A DNA stretch of 64,000 bases, from positions 124,001-188,000 of the forward strand of contig NZ_CP048387.1 in the NCBI RefSeq assembly GCF_010365785.1, in the 5' to 3' direction. Below the pieces are notes generated by a model. That model saw only the letters and a list, made by a program, of their open reading frames with translations. It made no database searches and was not told the origin of the DNA. Origin of the DNA: Spiroplasma sp. TIUS-1 (GTDB lineage Bacteria; Bacillota_I; Bacilli_A; Mycoplasmatales; Mycoplasmataceae). A program made the position numbers and the translations under genes. Numbering within the stretch: the stretch's first letter is position 1; the number at the start of each line of letters is the position of its first letter. Below, one piece after another: positions 11,376 through 22,602 of this stretch.

Positions 11376-11549
11376 ATGAGAAATAGAAAAAAATCTAAAG
11401 GCAAATCAACACTATTTGTAGATATTATTTCACTTGGAATAACTTCAAAATTAAGAAAAAGAAAGAGACATGGACATGTTAAAAAACTTCGTTATGAAGT
11501 GCATGAGTCTGGAAAATTCAAAAATCATAACAAAAAATATGACGGATAA
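11376..11549 (+). CDS. Small highly basic protein, function unknown
   Basis: 57 residues from ATG 11376, preceded by GGGGAAA at normal spacing. The frame is open upstream to a GTG at 11358, but that would fall on the likely transcription start (-10 like TAAAATAT at 11348-11355). The product starts MRNRKKSKGKSTLFVDIISL and is dominated by Lys, Arg and His, with one short hydrophobic stretch (LFVDIISLGIT). Such composition suits an RNA- or ribosome-associated peptide, but no family is recognised. It has its own promoter-like sequence and its own terminator, which supports it being a real gene. Confidence 0.55.
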   Translation: MRNRKKSKGKSTLFVDIISLGITSKLRKRKRHGHVKKLRYEVHESGKFKNHNKKYDG

Positions 11550-11575
11550 AATGGTCATTTATTAATATAAAATTG

Positions 11576-11607
11576 AAAAAATATTATGTATATATAATAT
11601 TTTTTTA
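11576..11607 (+). terminator. AT-only hairpin terminator
   Basis: An 11-bp A/T stem (aaaaaatatta/taatatttttt) with an 8-base loop leads into T's. It lacks G-C pairs, so it may be weak. Confidence 0.55.
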
Positions 11608-11624
11608 TTCACTAAAGGAGAACT

Positions 11625-12956
11625 ATGAAAATAATCATTATAGGTGGAAGTGCTGCCGGAATGGGAGCAGCAGCAAAACTTAAAAGAAACACTCCTGATG
11701 CAGAAGTTGTTGTATATCAAAAATCATCATATGTTTCTTTGGGAGCATGTGGTTTACCATATGTTATTGATGGAAAAGTAGAGAACGAGAAAGATTTATT
11801 ATCAAGAAGTATTGCGGAATTTGAAAAAAGTGGAATTCAAGTTTTTACTAATATTGAAATTACAAAAGTTGATTTTGATAATAAGATTGTCTATGCAAAC
11901 GGTGTTAAGGATAAATATGATAAGTTAATAATCGCTACAGGAGCAAGACCAATAGTTCCATCAATTCCTGGGGTTGATGGTGAAGGGGTTTATAGTTTAA
12001 CTACTCTTGAAGACGGAGTTGAAGTTAGGGATAAGATTGCTAAAAATAATTCAATTAAATCTGTTGCCATTATTGGAGGAGGATTCATTGGAGTTGAAAC
12101 CAGTGTTTCTTTAATCAATATGAATAAAAAAGTTAACTTAATAGAAATGCAAGACACTTTATTAAGCAAATCATTTGATCAAGATATGATTCATCATATT
12201 GAAGATGAACTTAAAATTAATGGTGTTCAAGTTTATACTTCTACACAAGTTTCTGAAATCCTTTTAAATGATAAGAAAGTTTGTGGAGTTAAATTCTCTA
12301 ATGGTAAATCAATAGAAGTTGAAGCTGTGATATTATCTATTGGTTTCCAACCTAATACGTCTTTCTTAAAAGAAACTAAAATTAAATTGATGGATAATGG
12401 GGCTATATTGGTAAATACAAAATGTGAAACAAATATTAAAGATGTTTACAGTGGTGGTGATTGTAGTAGTTCTAAAAATTATATTACTGGTAAAGATATA
12501 TATTCACCTCTTGCAACAGTGGCTTCAAAAATGGCAAAAGTTATTGCAGATAATATTAGTAATAAAAATATTAATTACGTAGGATCAATTCAAAGTGCTA
12601 TGATTAAATTGTTCTCAAAAGAATCAGCTCGTACGGGTTTAACAGAATTACAAGCCAAAGCAGAAGGTATTGATTACCAAACAGTATTGATTAATGATAA
12701 AAATTATCCTTCATATTTAAAAGGTCAAACAGATATATCATTAAAATTAATAATGAACAAAAAAAGTAGAGAATTAATTGGAGCTCAAATTATTGGGAGT
12801 GATAATTCAATTCTAAGAATTAATGGAATAGTTTCGTTAATATGAGCTAAAACAAAAGTGGATTCAGCATTAGAACAAATAGACATGCCTTATGCTCCAC
12901 CTTTTTCTAGAACACAAGATATATTGCATATTGCATTATCTAAATTAAACAAATAG
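11625..12956 (+). CDS. CoA-disulfide reductase / NADH oxidase family flavoenzyme
   Basis: 443 residues, the normal length for the family. The N-terminal FAD site IIIIGGSAAGMGAAAKL is at 3-19. The redox Cys is at residue 42 in YVSLGACGLPYVIDG, and a second NAD(P)H site VAIIGGGFIGVETSVSL is near 148-164. The conserved YSGGDCSSSKN that holds the FAD follows, then the C-terminal dimerisation domain. Members use the single Cys either to reduce CoA disulfide or to reduce oxygen to water with NADH; sequence does not separate the two here. Either would help regenerate NAD or handle oxidative stress from glycerol oxidation. Starts behind AAAGGAG. The next gene follows after 7 bases. Confidence 0.85.
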
Positions 12957-12963
12957 GAGTTAT

Positions 12964-14670
12964 ATGAATACATTATTTAGCAATAAAATTCTTACAGATT
13001 TTATTGCAATTTCAACTTGACAATCACTAGTGGTAATAGGAATATTTTTATTCCTTCAAATAGGTTTTTGAATATTTTTGAAAAAGATTAAAATCCAATT
13101 TATATACCGAGTTTTATCTGGTATGTTACTTGGTTTATTATTTGGAATCATAGTTCAGGTAGCAATAGGATTTCCAGATTCATCAGATCTATATGAGAAG
13201 ATTGACGGTAAAGTAACAACAATTTTCAAAGAAGAGTATAAATGATTGGAAGAATCATTAATTTGGTTATCTTTATTTAAAAACATATTTATAGCTGGTG
13301 TAATGATGATGTGTATACCAATAGTTTTTTTAGCAGTGTTAAGAATAACATCAAAAGTTGGAGTACGAGGTTTAAAAAAAATAACAATTAAGGGTGTTGC
13401 ACTTTTATTGGCTAATGTAGCTATCGCATTTATATTAACTTTTTGATTAGGATACTTATTTAAAGTTGGAGATGGTCTTACACTTGAAAATAACGGTGAA
13501 ATTGCGACAGAAGGTATGAAACCAATACCTCAATTAATTAGTGATTACATTCCAAAAAATATCGTTAGTGCGTTATCGGGAACTTTGATTATTCCGATTA
13601 TGGTAATAGCAGCTTTAATGGGGATGTCAATTAGAATACTTTCAAAAAGAAATGGTCCGCAAATGGATAAATTAAGAGCTGGTACAGAAGTAGCATGAAA
13701 AATTTCAACATCAATGATGATGAACTTTATGAAGATATTGCCAATAGCGGTTATGGCTATGTTAGCTACCGCTATAGTTGGTAAACCAATTGGAGCTTTG
13801 GCATCAATTGGAAAAGTAATAGGTATTGGTTACTTAGCTTTGGCAATTTGTGTATTGATACTTACTTTACAAATTGCAGCTTCAGGTATCAATGTAAAAC
13901 AATGATGAAAACAAGCATGAACACCATTTGTTCAAGCGTTTGCCACTCAATCAGCACTAGCAACATTACCAACTACTTTAACTAGTGTTGGAGAAGGTAT
14001 GAAGGTAAATGAAAAAGCCGTAAATACAATTGGTTCTATGTCCACTACATTAGGTTTAATGGCTTGTGCAGGTGTACAAGCAGGTATTACAACAAGTTTA
14101 TTATGAACTGCTAACTCTGATGGAGATGTTGTACACAGTATGGGGCTGTTACCTTTCTTCTTGATTGCGTTAATAGTAACAATGGTAGCCTCATTAGGTA
14201 TAGCTGGAACACCAGGTACAGCAACTGTTGTTACAGTTGGTGTTTTGGGAGGTATGGGATTCGGTGGATTTATTGCGCCGGTGTTAGGAATAATTCAACC
14301 ACTAGATGGAATATTTGATATGGGTAGAACTGGAGTCAATGTTCTTGGAGCTAATGCAGTAATACCAATTGTGGCTAAGTCAGAAGGGCTTATTGAAGAT
14401 GGATCACCACTGTTAACAAAAAGATTAATTGCAAAGCAAAAAGAAATCCGAGTTAATAATGAATTTAAGTATTTAATGGAAGACGAAATAGCAATTGAAC
14501 TAAATAAAAAAAATAAGGCAATTGTTAATAAAGAAATTAGCAAAGATGAAAAACAGAAAATTAAATTGGATTACAAACAATTTGTAGAAGATAAAAAAAT
14601 GGATTTTTTGAAAGTAAAGCAAGAGTCAAAAGAAACTTATAAAAATGAATTAATTAATATTAAAAAATAA
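12964..14670 (+). CDS. Dicarboxylate/amino acid:cation symporter (DAACS family)
   Basis: 568 residues with eight or so membrane segments. The re-entrant-loop signature TQSALATLPTTL and the second loop LGIAGTPGTATVV mark it as a DAACS symporter, which takes up dicarboxylates, glutamate/aspartate or L-cystine with Na+ or H+. The LATLPTT form and the neighbouring Cys-based disulfide reductase are compatible with cystine uptake (TcyP-like), but this is inference. The last ~90 residues are a charged cytoplasmic tail rich in Lys and Glu, longer than in typical members (~430-460 residues in all). RBS AGGAG overlaps the stop of the upstream gene, so the two are co-transcribed. Confidence 0.82.
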
Positions 14671-14696
14671 AAGAGTTCTTAAAACTCTTTTTTTAT
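14671..14696. terminator. Terminator between symporter and cytidine deaminase
   Basis: A 7-bp stem (aagagtt/aactctt) with loop cttaa and a T run serves the plus strand. The minus-strand cdd gene ends inside its tail at 14693. Confidence 0.8.
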
Positions 14697-15094
14697 TTTT
14701 TGTTTTTGAAAAACAATTCCATTCAATAATGGGGCAGTAGGTTTTTTAACTTATTAACTTTACCATCTAAATACATCACTTCGCATTCGGAATTTTTAGG
14801 ATTAATTTGCATAACAAATTCTCTACATACACCACATGGTGGAATCACTGCAAATGAATCATCAATTGCAACCATTTTTACAACTTCTGTTTCTCCCAAT
14901 TTAATCATTTCACCGGCTGCTTGTCTTTCAGCACAATATCCAATTGAACAATGATTATTCAAACATATACCTGTATATAGATTTCCATTTTTTGTTAATA
15001 ATGCTGCACCAACCATTCCACATTTAATTTCAGGCCCCAGGTCTCTTGTTCCTGTGTATTTTTTACATGCATCAATCATTTCTTTAAATTCCAT
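14693..15094 (-). CDS. cdd: Cytidine deaminase
   Basis: 133 residues, typical for the small homotetrameric zinc enzyme. Zinc ligands and catalytic Glu are in CAERQAAGEMI (Cys 54, Glu 56) and PPCGVCREFV (Cys 87, Cys 90). It converts cytidine and deoxycytidine to uridine forms in pyrimidine salvage. A TGA codon (14723-14725) is read as Trp near the end; the last ten residues follow it. RBS AGGAGTT lies upstream. It is transcribed in the same direction as the two permeases upstream, but a hairpin terminator lies between. Confidence 0.93.
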
Positions 15095-15157
15095 AATAAC
15101 TCCTATGGGTTTTTATTATATTACATTTTCTGAGCAATTAGAATAAAGTGAAGTATT

Positions 15158-15186
15158 AAAAAACACACTTATATTAAGTGTGTTTT
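15158..15186 (-). terminator. Terminator of the APC permease operon
   Basis: An 11-bp stem (aaaacacactt/aagtgtgtttt) with a 5-base loop is followed by T's when read on the minus strand. Confidence 0.8.
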
Positions 15187-15228
15187 AACTTAGTGTTTAA
15201 TAATCAATTTAAAAAAACTATAATTAAA

Positions 15229-16764
15229 TTAATCTCAGTTATTTAACTTCATATTTTCATCAATGTTTTCACTAAAATCTGAATAAGTTTCATTATGCTT
15301 TTTAAAGACTTTTTCTTGAATAGTTCACAGAACGCACGATGCAATTATAGACAATATAAAGAATAATAAAAATATAAATTGACCTGTTTGTACAAATGGA
15401 ACTGCATCATTTGTTGGAATAATAAATATTACTACAGCCATTATATTAATTACTGCTAGCATGATAGAAGAAATAATTGCTGCTGGCCAAAAAACATATG
15501 AGTTCAATTTTTCAACTTTAACTTTATTTGTAAATCTGTTAATCATAGCTGCCACTATTAAAGTGTTAATAGCAATGAAAACATAAGCTGTTAATGCACT
15601 AGCCATTTGTCCGATAAAATCTCCAATTGCATTCATAAATAAACTTCTAGTTTCAATGTTTTCTCAAAGATCATATCCAGAGTTAATTCCTTCCCAATCC
15701 CCACGTGGTACAAAAGTCCCAAGTAATACTAATACTATATAAAATATTGTTGTTGACAAGAATTGCAGAAGTGCTACAAACTTAAAGTTTGCTTTTTCTT
15801 TTGGTAAATAAATTACTTTAGCGTTGTAGTCACTTAGCATTTCAGTCATACCAACACTTACAAAAACATTTGTTGAAGTAAAACATACCAACATCATCAC
15901 TGTATTTGCTAAAATCACGGCCGCTCTATGACCTGAAGCACTATTACCAAATATTTTTGAAAGCACTCCAACAATAGAACCATCACCTCCACCAAACAAG
16001 GCAATAGCCATTATTACATAAAATACAGATACAAATATCATTCCTGCAATTAAAGCTTTAGGAACTTGTTCTTTATGAGTTGCTCCTTTTTGCATGTTTG
16101 CAATATATACATATCCATCAAAAGAAAGTAAGATAGCACCAAAACCTGAAAGAAAGGTAATTGCTGTTGCTCCTTGTTTATAGGTTTCGTCATTGAATGA
16201 TGAGTTATCTCCTCATAAAACAAAACCTGCAATTAAAGCCACAAATAGTGGGATAAATTTAAATACAGATGCAAACAATTGTATACCTTTACAAACTTTT
16301 GGAATTCAAACATTTGATGCATATATTGTTATAAGTATAAAAATACCTACAAACAGATAAATAAATAGTTGTGATAAGGGGTTTATATAGATGTCTAAAG
16401 TTATTAAAAAATATGTAATAACGGGAGTCATAAATCCTGTAATTACAGATGGGATAAATATATAAGAATACATTACTGAAAATACAGATGCTGTTCTTCT
16501 TCCAACCCAAATTTTTAGTCAGTTACCCAAAGTACCATTTCCATGATTCATTGTTGATTTAGATATTTCAATAAAAATAACTACACTTAGTACAAGTACT
16601 AAACCAACAACTGCTCATAAGGAAGTTGCTACAATAGGGTTATTAGTTTGTGATAATAGTTCCTGGTTTTTTAAGTATATACCAGCTCCAATCACCATTC
16701 CTATTACTAATAGGAACATTGATCAAAATTCATAGGATTTTGATTTAGATTTTGATTTGTTCAT
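15229..16764 (-). CDS. APC-family amino-acid permease, second copy
   Basis: 511 residues with about 12 membrane segments. The N-terminal YEFWSMFLLVIGMVIGAGIY carries the GxG-type substrate motif of the APC superfamily. LSGFGAILLSFDGYVYIANM and MTEMLSDYNAKVIYLPKEKA are shared almost word for word with the permease encoded immediately upstream, so the two arose by tandem duplication. It would import (or exchange) amino acids, substrate unknown. The start ATG at 16764 lies inside the end of the upstream gene, a 20-base overlap. The gene ends just before a minus-strand terminator. Confidence 0.87.
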
Positions 16765-18286
16765 TATTTGCCTCTACTCAATTATTTGTAAGTAAATTTT
16801 CATCAACAACACCTTCGAAACCATTGAAGGGATCTTTTTTTGCAAAGAATATTTCTTGAGCAATAAAGATTATTGTTGCGTAAAAAATACAGAATATTAA
16901 TATTAATAAAAATATAAAACCATTTGATTCTACAAATGTAAAACCCTTGTCAGGAATCAAGAATGCAACGATACCAAAGATATTAAATACCATTATCATT
17001 AAACTTGAAACTATTGCAGCGGGTCAAAATAGTTTTACTTTAGGTACATCAACTTTACGCGTAAAGCGATTAATCATGGCTCCAAAAATTAACATATCTA
17101 ACATAATAAAAACCATAACTGTTGTAGCAGATGAAAATGAATTAATGAAGTATGCAGCTTGATCTAGGTAGAGTGGTAGATCACCATTAAAATGCCCAAC
17201 ATTTGCGTTAACACCTTGTCATTCACCATGCGGAGCTAGAGTTCCCAATAGTATAGTTGCTATGAAATAAATTATAGTTAAAACAAATTGTAATAATGCA
17301 GCAGATTTAATGCTTGCTTTAGATTTTGGAATATAAATAATTTTACAGTTGTAGTCACTAAATATTTCGGTCATACCTAAATTTGTAAACATATTTACAG
17401 ATAGTAAACAAACTAACATCATTATTATATTTGCAATAATTCAAGCAACATTTTCTGCTTCTTTACCACCACCAAATATTTTAGATAGAACTCCTTCAAT
17501 TGTTCCGTTACCACCACCAAATGTAGCTAAGGCAATCAAGATGTAAAAGATAGTAACAAACACCATACCTGCAGTTAAAGCTTTAGATACTTGCTCTGGA
17601 TGTTTTGCTCCACGTTGCATATTTGCAATATACACATAACCATCGAAAGAAAATAATATTGCACCAAATCCACCCAAAAATGAAAGTGCCTTAATATTTT
17701 CTGCCATTGCTGGATCATTAAATGAATTACTTGTTCCCATTCCTCAAAGAATGAATCCAGCAATCATAGCAACGATTAAAGGAATAAATTTAAATACTCC
17801 TCCAAATAATTGTAGATTTTTTGAATGTCTTGGAGAATATATATTTGTGATAACAAACAATGCAAGTATAGAAATACAACATGTTAAATAAATTGATAGT
17901 ATTTCAACTGGTGATAATTCAATACCAATTGCTTGAATCATATATCCTACAACACCAGCTACAAACACTGATTGAGTAGTTGGCATATAAACAAAAGTAT
18001 AAACAATTGCAAAAAAAGAAGCTATACGTCTATTTAAAAATAACTTTGATCAGTTACCAATTGTTCCATTACCAGATTTTAAAGTCGACTTAGAAATCTC
18101 CACAAAAACAACAACAGACATAATACAAACTAATCCAACTACACCTCATAGTGCTGTTGCAATAATTGGGTTACCTGTTTGAGCTAACAATTCTTTATTT
18201 TTTAAATAGATACCAGCACCAATAACTATACCAGCAACTAACAAGAACATAGATCAAAATTCTTTTGCTCTACTTGATTGTTTCAT
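16745..18286 (-). CDS. APC-family amino-acid permease, first copy
   Basis: 513 residues, about 12 membrane segments, with EFWSMFLLVAGIVIGAGIY at the N-terminus and the same internal motifs as its downstream paralogue (GGFGAILFSFDGYVYIANMQ; MTEIFSDYNCKIIYIPKSKA). It is preceded by the ribosome-binding site AGGAG. Near the end, a TGA (16778-16780) is read as Trp and the frame runs eleven more codons to TAA 16745. The overlap with the next gene makes translational coupling likely. Function is amino-acid uptake or exchange; substrate unknown. Confidence 0.87.
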
Positions 18287-18343
18287 CTTAATTCTCCTTA
18301 ATATTCATTAAATATATAATACCTATTATTAACTAATATTTTG

Positions 18344-18349
18344 TATAAT
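18344..18349 (+). promoter_or_regulatory. -10 box of tRNA-Cys
   Basis: TATAAT 11 bases before the mature tRNA-Cys 5' end, the right place for a stable-RNA promoter. Confidence 0.55.
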
Positions 18350-18360
18350 ATATTTTATAT

Positions 18361-18436
18361 GGCGCTATGGCCAAGGGGTTCAAGGCATGGGTCTGCAACA
18401 CCCTGATCGTCGGTTCGAATCCGACTAGCGCCTCCA
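18361..18436 (+). tRNA. tRNA-Cys (GCA)
   Basis: Acceptor GGCGCTA pairs with TAGCGCC, discriminator T (normal for Cys), encoded CCA. Anticodon GCA at 18394-18396, T-loop GTTCGAATC present. Confidence 0.95.
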
Positions 18437-18449
18437 ATAAGAAAGTAAC

Positions 18450-18470
18450 ACTCCAACAAGGAGTTTTTTT
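18450..18470 (+). terminator. Terminator after tRNA-Cys
   Basis: Stem actcc/ggagt, loop aacaa, then seven T's. Confidence 0.8.
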
Positions 18471-18562
18471 ATTATTAAATTATAATAATAATTTCCAATA
18501 AATTGACACAATATTGTAAAAATTATTTAATCATATAATATTGTTAATAGGGGGAAAATTAT

Positions 18563-19333
18563 ATGAGTATAACAAGTTTAATTCTTACGGAATTATTTGG
18601 TACAGCACTTTTAATCATTATGGGTAATGGTATTGTAGCAAATGTAGTTCTAAAGGGAACAAAAGGAGAAAATGCTGGATGGCTTTCAATTACGATAGGT
18701 TGAGGGTTTGCAGTTACTGTGGCAGCACTAATATCTAATTCATTTGATGGAGCTGGTTGATTAAATCCAGCAGTTACATTAGGTGTAATGATTAATGGAA
18801 TTGGTGATGCAGTTGCAATACCTTTGGATATGACAAATGGACAAGCTTTGGCTTTCTGTTTTGGAATAATGTTTATTCAAATTATTGGAGCATTTTTAGG
18901 TCAACTATTACTAGATATTTTATATTGAAAACATATTAAAATGACACTTTCAGATGGTGAACTTGGATGTAGTAATGTGTTGGGTATGCATTCAACAGGA
19001 GCAACAACAAAATCAATTCCATTAAATTTCTTAATGGAAATGGTTGCAACTGCAATATTGGTATTTGCAATTTTAGGATTAGGACACTGAACTGTTTCAG
19101 GATTCATTGGTCCAATTATTGTTGGAATAGTTGTATTGGCAATCGGTCTATCACTTGGTGGTACAACAGGTTATGCAATTAATCCAGCTCGTGACCTAGG
19201 TCCAAGAATAGCACACATGCTGTTATTTAAAAAATCTGGATCTGTTTCAGATTGAACATATGCATGAATACCAGTACTTGCACCATTAGCTGGTGGAGCA
19301 CTAGCTGGTGTAATAACATTATTAGCAAATTAG
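18563..19333 (+). CDS. glpF: Glycerol uptake facilitator
   Basis: 256 residues, six membrane segments of the aquaporin fold. The two pore motifs are NPA (68-70) and NPARDLGPR (near 207). The Asp after the second NPAR is the mark of glycerol-conducting rather than water-only channels. It lets glycerol diffuse into the cell, where GlpK traps it. First gene of glpF-glpO-glpK; RBS AGGGGG lies upstream of the ATG. Confidence 0.94.
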
Positions 19334-19349
19334 ATAAGGAATAAAAAAT

Positions 19350-20504
19350 ATGAAAAAATATGATATCTGCATAATTGGTGGAGGAATTATTGGAGCTTCA
19401 ATAGCTCGTGAATTGGCAAAATACAATGTAGATTTAGTAATCTTAGAAGCAAACTCAAGAGTTGCTTTAGAAACAACATCGGGAAATTCAGGATTAGTCC
19501 ATGGAGGGTTTGACCCAACACCTGGAAGATTAAACGCTAGTTTAAATCAAAAGGGTAAATTAAGATATGAAGATTGAATTAGAGATATGGAATTTCCATA
19601 TTTAAGAATAGATTCAACAGTTGTAGCTTTCAACAAAGAAGAAATGAAACATATTTATATGTTATATGATCGCGGAATAACTAATGGTTTAAAACCAAGT
19701 GAAATGGAGATTATAGATTCAAAAGAACTTCACCGACGAGAACCAAATATATCAAAAGAAGCTGTTGGGGCTCTTGTGTGTAATTCATCTATTGCAGTTG
19801 ATGCACCAGAGCTGACGAAAGTATTATTTTCTAATGCAATTAGAAATAAAGCAGAACTACATGTTAATTCAAAAGTGTTAGAAATTAAAAAAATAAATGA
19901 TGCATTTGAAATTAAAACAAGTAAAGGTGAAATTATAAATTCAAAATTTATAATCAATGCTGCTGGGCATTACGCAGACGTAATTGCCAAAATGGCTGGT
20001 TATCCTGACTTTAACTTAGTAACAAAACGTGGAGAATACAGGATACTAGAAAAAACTGAAGCAGGTATTGTTAATTCTGTTGTGTTTATGGTTCCAACAA
20101 TTCACGGAAAGGGTGTAATTGTATCACCTATGTTAAATGGTCATGTTTTAGTTGGTCCCACTGCAGAAGATGGGGTTCCTAAAGATGAAACAAGATTAGT
20201 CACTCAAAAGCAATTTGACTTTATTGGAGATATTGGTAAAAAACTAATTCCATCAATAAATATGAATAAGACATGTATGACACTATCTGGATCAAGACCT
20301 ATTGAGCCAATTGAAAATGATTTTTGAATCAAGCCAGCTAAGGATGATAATTACTTTATTAATGTAGCTGGTATGAAATCTCCAGCTATTGCTTCAGCTC
20401 CAGCCATCGCAGATTATGTAATTGAATTAGTAGAAAAAGTAGAAAAATTAAACAAGAGAAAAGATTGAAATCCAAAAGAAAAATCAATCTTGCCTCTAAG
20501 TTAA
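19350..20504 (+). CDS. glpO: Glycerol-3-phosphate oxidase (H2O2-forming type)
   Basis: 384 residues. The FAD-binding site IIGGGIIGASIARELA is near 8-23, and GNSGLVHGGFD plus the C-terminal FINVAGMKSPAIASAPAIADY match the GlpO/GlpD-like oxidases of mollicutes. In the M. mycoides cluster the homologue oxidises glycerol 3-phosphate to dihydroxyacetone phosphate with oxygen, releasing hydrogen peroxide, and is membrane-located; that function is taken from the family. The length fits GlpO (~390) and not the longer GlpD (~550). Co-transcribed with glpF (16-base gap) and glpK (15-base gap). Confidence 0.9.
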
Positions 20505-20519
20505 AATAAGGAGATAAAT

Positions 20520-22028
20520 ATGGAAAAATATATTGTTACATTGGACGAAGGTACTACTAGTGCTAGAACTCTAATTACAAATAAAAAGGGTAAAATTATT
20601 TCTGTTGCTCAATCTGAGTTTCCACAGTATTTTCCTAAAGATGGTTGAGTTGAACATGATGCGAATCAAATTTGAAATACACAACGTTCAACAATTACAA
20701 CAGCTTTAAATAAGGCAAATATTGAAGGTAAGCAAATTTCTGCAATTGGTATTACAAACCAAAGAGAAACTGCAGTAATTTGAAATAGAGAAACAGGGGT
20801 TCCAATATATAATGCGATTGTATGACAAGATACAAGAACAGCTAAGTGATGTGAATCAATGAAGCAAGAAGAAGTAGATATGGTTAAAAAGAAAACTGGT
20901 TTAATAATAAATCCGTATTTCTCAGCTACAAAAGTTAAATGAATATTAGATAACGTTGAAGGTGCAAGAGAACTTGCAAAAGAAGGTAAACTAATGTTTG
21001 GGACAATAAATACATGATTAATCTATAGACTGACAGGTGGTGAAGTTTTTGTTACAGACCATACTAATGCTCAAAGAACATTAATGTATAACATTCACAC
21101 AAATGATTGAGATGATGAATTATTGAAATTATTTGATATTCCAAGAAGTATCTTGCCAGAAATAAAATCTTGTTCTGAAGAATATGGAATAACTTATGCT
21201 GGTTTAATTAATAAACAAGATCTGACACAAATTCCAATTTGTTCTTCTATTGGAGATCAACAATCAGCATTATTTGGACAATTATGTGTAAATGATGGTG
21301 AATCAAAAATTACCTATGGAACAGGATGTTTTATCCTAATGAATACAGGTGAAAAACGTGTTATGTCTAGCCATGGGTTGCTTACAACTGTAGCTGTTGC
21401 ATACAATGGAAAAATAACATATGCACTTGAAGGTTCAGTCATGGTTGCTGGTTCAGCTATTCAATGGCTACGTGATAATTTAAGAATTGTTTATAACGCT
21501 GTTGAAACAGAATGATATGCAGGTCAAGTTACTGATGACAGAAGAATTTATGTTGTCCCTTCATTTACAGGATTAGGTTCACCATATTGAGATGCCTATT
21601 CTCGTGGAGGTATCTTTGGATTAGACAGAGGTACTAAACGTGAACATATTGTGCGTGCAACTCTAGAAGCAATTGCATATCAAGCAAATGATGTCGTTAG
21701 AGCTATGCAAAAAGATATTAAAGCTCCATTAAAAATATTAAAAGTTGATGGTGGAGCTTCAAACAATAAGTTTTTAATGCAATTTCAAGCTGACATTTCT
21801 CAATCTAAAGTTGTAAAACCAGTAAATGTTGAAACAACTGCAATGGGAGCAGCTTATCTTGCAGGGTTATCAATTGGGTACTGAAAAGATGTTGAAGAAA
21901 TCAAAAAAAATTATGTAGAAGATTTTGTCTTATCTCCAACAATTGATGAGAAAAAGGCTGCATGATTAAACAAAGGTTGAAGTACAGCAGTTGAAAGAAC
22001 ATTCTCATGATTAAAAGATATTGAATAA
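20520..22028 (+). CDS. glpK: Glycerol kinase
   Basis: 502 residues, full length. FGGY-family motifs: [12 protein letters not shown] at the N-terminus, [11 protein letters not shown], the ATPase-fold phosphate loop [12 protein letters not shown] and the C-terminal [18 protein letters not shown]. It phosphorylates glycerol entering through GlpF to glycerol 3-phosphate, the substrate of GlpO and also the precursor used by PgsA (encoded at 23280). RBS AAGGAG 7 bases before ATG. Ends the glp operon at a terminator. Confidence 0.95.
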
Positions 22029-22062
22029 AATCATAAGTTTTGGATTTAAAAAAAGAACAAAT

Positions 22063-22096
22063 AAAACACAAGGTCTTAAATTACTTTGTGTTTTTA
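22063..22096 (+). terminator. Terminator of the glp operon
   Basis: A 9-bp stem (aaaacacaa/ttgtgtttt) with a 14-base loop is followed by T's. Confidence 0.75.
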
Positions 22097-22166
22097 TTAG
22101 TTCAAAATTAATTTGAAATTTAAACCGTTTTTAAGGGAATAGATAATTTTTAATATATAATTTATT

Positions 22167-22200
22167 TTGTCTATAAGTATAGGCACAATTTATATATAAT
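22167..22200 (+). promoter_or_regulatory. Promoter region of the tRNA cluster with an inverted repeat
   Basis: TATAAT at 22195-22200 is 18 bases before the first tRNA. Upstream, tgtctata-ag-tataggca (22168-22185) is an 8-bp inverted repeat with one G-T mismatch, where the -35 region would be. It could be an operator or simply the -35 environment. Confidence 0.45.
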
Positions 22201-22218
22201 ATTTATGATATTTCACAT

Positions 22219-22295
22219 GCGCCCTTAGATCAATTGGATAGATCGTTTGACTACGGATCAAAAGGTTAGGGGTTCGAGTCCCTTAGGGCGCGCCA
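22219..22295 (+). tRNA. tRNA-Arg (ACG)
   Basis: Acceptor GCGCCCT/AGGGCGC, discriminator G, CCA encoded. Anticodon loop CTACGGA gives ACG, which needs A34-to-inosine editing to read CGN codons. Confidence 0.95.
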
Positions 22296-22341
22296 GCAAG
22301 AAACATCACAAATATTCATACCAGTAATATTTGTTATATAA

Positions 22342-22418
22342 CGAGAAGTGGCTCAGCTTGGTAGAGCATTCGGTTTGGGACCGAAGGGTCGCAGGTTCGA
22401 ATCCTGTCTTCTCGACCA
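22342..22418 (+). tRNA. tRNA-Pro (TGG)
   Basis: Acceptor CGAGAAG/CTTCTCG, discriminator A, CCA encoded; anticodon loop TTTGGGA. Confidence 0.95.
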
Positions 22419-22425
22419 TTTATTT

Positions 22426-22501
22426 GGGCCCGTAGCTCAGCTGGGAGAGCACCTGCCTTGCACGCAGGGGGTCGTCGGTTCGATCCCGATCGGGTCCACC
22501 A
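22426..22501 (+). tRNA. tRNA-Ala (TGC)
   Basis: Acceptor GGGCCCG/CGGGTCC containing the one G-U expected near the alanine identity site, discriminator A, CCA encoded; anticodon loop CTTGCAC. Confidence 0.95.
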
Positions 22502-22506
22502 AATAT

Positions 22507-22583
22507 GGCGGGGTAGCTCAGCTGGTTAGAGCGCTCGGCTCATACCCGGGAGGTCGCGAGTTCAAGTCTCGCCCCCGCTACCA
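22507..22583 (+). tRNA. tRNA-Met (CAT), elongator
   Basis: Acceptor GGCGGGG/CCCCGCT, anticodon loop CTCATAC, CCA encoded. Assigned as the elongator because it matches the Bacillus elongator layout and lacks the initiator's mismatched first pair. Confidence 0.88.
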
Positions 22584-22602
22584 TATTTATATTAATTATT
22601 TT

